The notes under the pieces: model-generated | What the model was told of the DNA's origin: nothing | What the model saw: only the letters and a program-made list of their open reading frames with translations | Databases searched by the model: none | Shown here: positions 15,207-16,523 of the stretch, one piece after another | Position numbering within the stretch: position 1 is the stretch's first letter | Layout of the letters: each line of letters opens with the position of its first letter | Made by a program: the position numbers and the translations under genes | Assembly (NCBI GenBank): GCA_004552385.1 | Contig: SFOL01000036.1 | Span: 1 to 16,523 of the forward strand | Reading direction: 5' to 3' | DNA: 16,523 nt | Source of the DNA: Bacteroidales bacterium | Lineage (GTDB): Bacteria; Bacteroidota; Bacteroidia; Bacteroidales; Marinilabiliaceae

Positions 15207-15467
15207 GTGATCAACTCGAAAATCCACAATGTGTTCATCGCCGCAGCCAATGTCTTCAGCCGTATGGACGATCTGTTCCTTTTCGGACACAGCAAGATCG
15301 TCGATCCCAGAGGCAGAGTTCTGCGCGAATCCGAGACGGAGGGAGACGATGTGCTCGTTGAGACCATCGATCTCGATTCCGTGTACGAGCATCGCGCCTG
15401 CATGCCCAGCCTCAAGGATCGCCACCCCGAAACCTACGATGCGTTCATCGAACCGGTGAACGTGTAA
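15207..15467 (+). CDS. C-terminal fragment of a carbon-nitrogen hydrolase (nitrilase superfamily)
   Basis: From the GTG at 15207 the frame encodes 86 residues ending at TAA 15465-15467; it is open back to 15138. HNVFIAAAN followed by FLFGHSKIVDPRGRVL and VLVETIDLDS match the C-terminal third of nitrilase-superfamily amidohydrolases. These cleave C-N bonds with a Glu-Lys-Cys triad. The triad residues lie in the missing N-terminal two thirds, so this piece cannot be active. The residues before HNVF do not obviously match the family. Ile is always ATC (6 of 6) and Asp is mostly GAT (7 of 9), unlike the ATA/GAC use of the genes on the left. The GTG is only the first possible start after the stop, not a supported initiation site. 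It is best read as a fragment left at a junction. Confidence 0.65.
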   Translation: MINSKIHNVFIAAANVFSRMDDLFLFGHSKIVDPRGRVLRESETEGDDVLVETIDLDSVYEHRACMPSLKDRHPETYDAFIEPVNV

Positions 15468-15478
15468 GCACAGCGAAA

Positions 15479-15514
15479 GCGGGCGGTGCGCAAATCATTT
15501 GCCGCGCCGCCTGC
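15479..15514 (+). repeat. strong hairpin between the hydrolase fragment and the CoA transferase
   Basis: The arms 15479-15494 and 15498-15514 pair over 16 bases with one bulged C and two G-T wobbles, closing a TCA loop. No T run follows directly. A second small stem (AAGCC/GGCTT, 15520-15532) is followed by TATTATAA. The pair may end transcription of the hydrolase gene, stabilise RNA, or be a dispersed intergenic repeat of the donor genome. Confidence 0.55.
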
Positions 15515-15541
15515 AAATTAAGCCTTTGGCTTTATTATAAT

Positions 15542-15546
15542 GGAGG
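15542..15546 (+). promoter_or_regulatory. Shine-Dalgarno sequence of the CoA transferase gene
   Basis: GGAGG lies 8 bases before ATG 15555, an ideal spacing. This Firmicutes-like start signal contrasts with the genes left of 15100 and fixes the start codon. Confidence 0.8.
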
Positions 15547-15554
15547 AAAATAAA

Positions 15555-16523
15555 ATGTCTGGATTACTTGACGGCGTAGTCGTACTCGACCTTACGCGTG
15601 TTCTTGCAGGCCCCTACTGCGGAATGATAATGGCCGATATGGGCGCGACCGTAATTAAGCTCGAAAACCCGGCCGGCGGCGACGATACGCGCAAAATGGG
15701 CCCGTTTGTTAACGAAAACAGCGTTTATTATGCAAACTTCAACAGAAGCAAGCTCGGCTGCACGCTCAATCTCAAGGCTCCCGAAGGAAAAGAGATTTTC
15801 AAAGAGCTTGTAAAGAAGGCCGACATTGTTATTGAGAACTACCGTCCCGGCACCATGGAAAAGCTCGGTCTCGGCTACGATGTTCTCAAGGAAATAAATC
15901 CCGCGATAATCTACGGCGCAGTCTCCGGCTTCGGCCACACCGGCCCGCTGAGCAGACGCGCAGGCTATGACATAGTCGGTCAGGCAATGGGCGGCCTTAT
16001 GAGCACCACCGGCTGGCCCGACGGCGAGCCGACCCGTTCCGGCACCCCCATGGGCGACGTCCTCGGCGGCCTGAACCTCACCATCGGCGTCCTTGCCGCG
16101 CTGAATAACCGCCAGAAGACCGGCCTTGGCGAAAAGGTCGACGTCGCGCTGGTCGACTCCGTTGCGTCCGCGATGGAGAACATAACCATGATTTATCAGG
16201 CCACCGGCCGCATCCCCCAGCGCATAGGCAACCGCTATGAGTCTACATATCCGTACGACTCCTTCCCCGCGAAGGACGGCAACGTCATTATTGCTGCCGG
16301 CAACAACAAGCTCTTTGCTATCCTGTGCCAGGTCATGGGTCAGCCGGAGCTGGCTCAGGATCCGCGCTTCGTCGAGATAAAGGATCGCGTTGCAAACCAT
16401 GCGCCCCTGCGCAGAATCGTCTCCGCGTGGAGCGAGAACTACACCATCGCCGAGATCGACCAGATGCTCAACTCCGCCGGCTGCCCCGCCAGCGCCGTCA
16501 ACACCATCGACAGACTCGTTGTC
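15555..16523 (+). CDS. CaiB/BaiF (class III) CoA transferase, 3'-truncated by window end
   Basis: The first 323 residues of a class III CoA transferase are present; family members run to about 380-430, so the C-terminus lies outside. These enzymes move CoA between carboxylic acids, as in carnitine, bile-acid, formyl/oxalyl and arylacrylate metabolism. Family features are LDLTRVLAGPYCGMIMADMG (11-30), VIKLENPAGGDDTR (33-46), ADIVIENYRPGTMEKLGL (89-106), SGFGHTGP (124-131), GYDIVGQAMGGLM (137-149) and GTPMGDVLGG (163-172). Asp168 corresponds to the acyl-accepting catalytic Asp. The substrate cannot be told from this fragment. The start is fixed by GGAGG 8 bases upstream. Codon use (Ile about equally ATA, ATT and ATC; AGA present) and the ribosome binding site suggest a Firmicutes-like source, unlike the genes before 15100. 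Confidence 0.92.
   Translation, partial: MSGLLDGVVVLDLTRVLAGPYCGMIMADMGATVIKLENPAGGDDTRKMGPFVNENSVYYANFNRSKLGCTLNLKAPEGKEIFKELVKKADIVIENYRPGTMEKLGLGYDVLKEINPAIIYGAVSGFGHTGPLSRRAGYDIVGQAMGGLMSTTGWPDGEPTRSGTPMGDVLGGLNLTIGVLAALNNRQKTGLGEKVDVALVDSVASAMENITMIYQATGRIPQRIGNRYESTYPYDSFPAKDGNVIIAAGNNKLFAILCQVMGQPELAQDPRFVEIKDRVANHAPLRRIVSAWSENYTIAEIDQMLNSAGCPASAVNTIDRLVV

Noticed and set aside
15072..15425. Minus-strand frame of 117 codons spanning the junction
   Set aside because: It lies opposite the nitrilase-like frame, which shows clear family motifs, and its product is hydrophobic low-complexity sequence at the end.
15536..15541. TATAAT resembling a sigma-70 -10 box just before the CoA transferase
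   Set aside because: Transcription from it would start after or within the GGAGG, losing the ribosome binding site, and no -35 box lies at the right distance.

Overview
Almost all of the window (about 1-15130) looks like one chromosomal stretch of a Bacteroidales-type bacterium (Bacteroidota). Three signs point this way: promoter -7 elements of the TAnnTTTG type (101, 7607, 7945), genes that mostly lack a Shine-Dalgarno sequence, and Bacteroidota-typical genes (LytTR regulator, stand-alone PASTA protein, DUF4924). Genes here are GC-rich and use GAC for Asp, yet strongly prefer ATA for Ile (20 of 23 Ile codons in ddl). All genes are on the + strand.

Layout. 1-60 is the tail of an unidentified gene. 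114-899 is a LytTR response regulator. 947-7509 is a tightly packed run of four genes: an exported LysM lytic transglycosylase, a probable outer-membrane beta-barrel, a RecD/Pif1-like helicase fused to C-terminal TPRs, and an exported protein with about 14 TPRs. 7584-7876 is a self-contained rpmH (L34) unit with promoter and intrinsic terminator. From 7945 a new promoter drives a membrane-anchored PASTA protein, rluD and ddl, followed by pth, an Hsp15-like S4 protein, a DUF4924 protein, an exported class 3 lipase-like protein and a GNAT-like protein ending at 15057. The themes are peptidoglycan synthesis and remodelling (transglycosylase, PASTA, Ddl) and ribosome/translation upkeep (L34, RluD, Pth, Hsp15).

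The last 1.4 kb differs. A short frame starting at 15093 ends at an amber codon. It is followed by the C-terminal part of a carbon-nitrogen hydrolase with different codon use (all Ile ATC, mostly GAT for Asp), a strong hairpin, and the start of a CaiB/BaiF-family CoA transferase with a clear GGAGG ribosome binding site, running off the window. This tail looks Firmicutes-like. The break near 15130-15210 is either an assembly chimera or a recombination boundary; sequence alone cannot decide.

I found no CRISPR array, insertion sequence, tRNA, rRNA or phage module. The most unusual genuine content is the helicase-TPR fusion inside an envelope gene run, the ATA-biased GC-rich coding, and a possible 9-codon leader frame overlapping the PASTA start. 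None of these amounts to a demonstrable new system.
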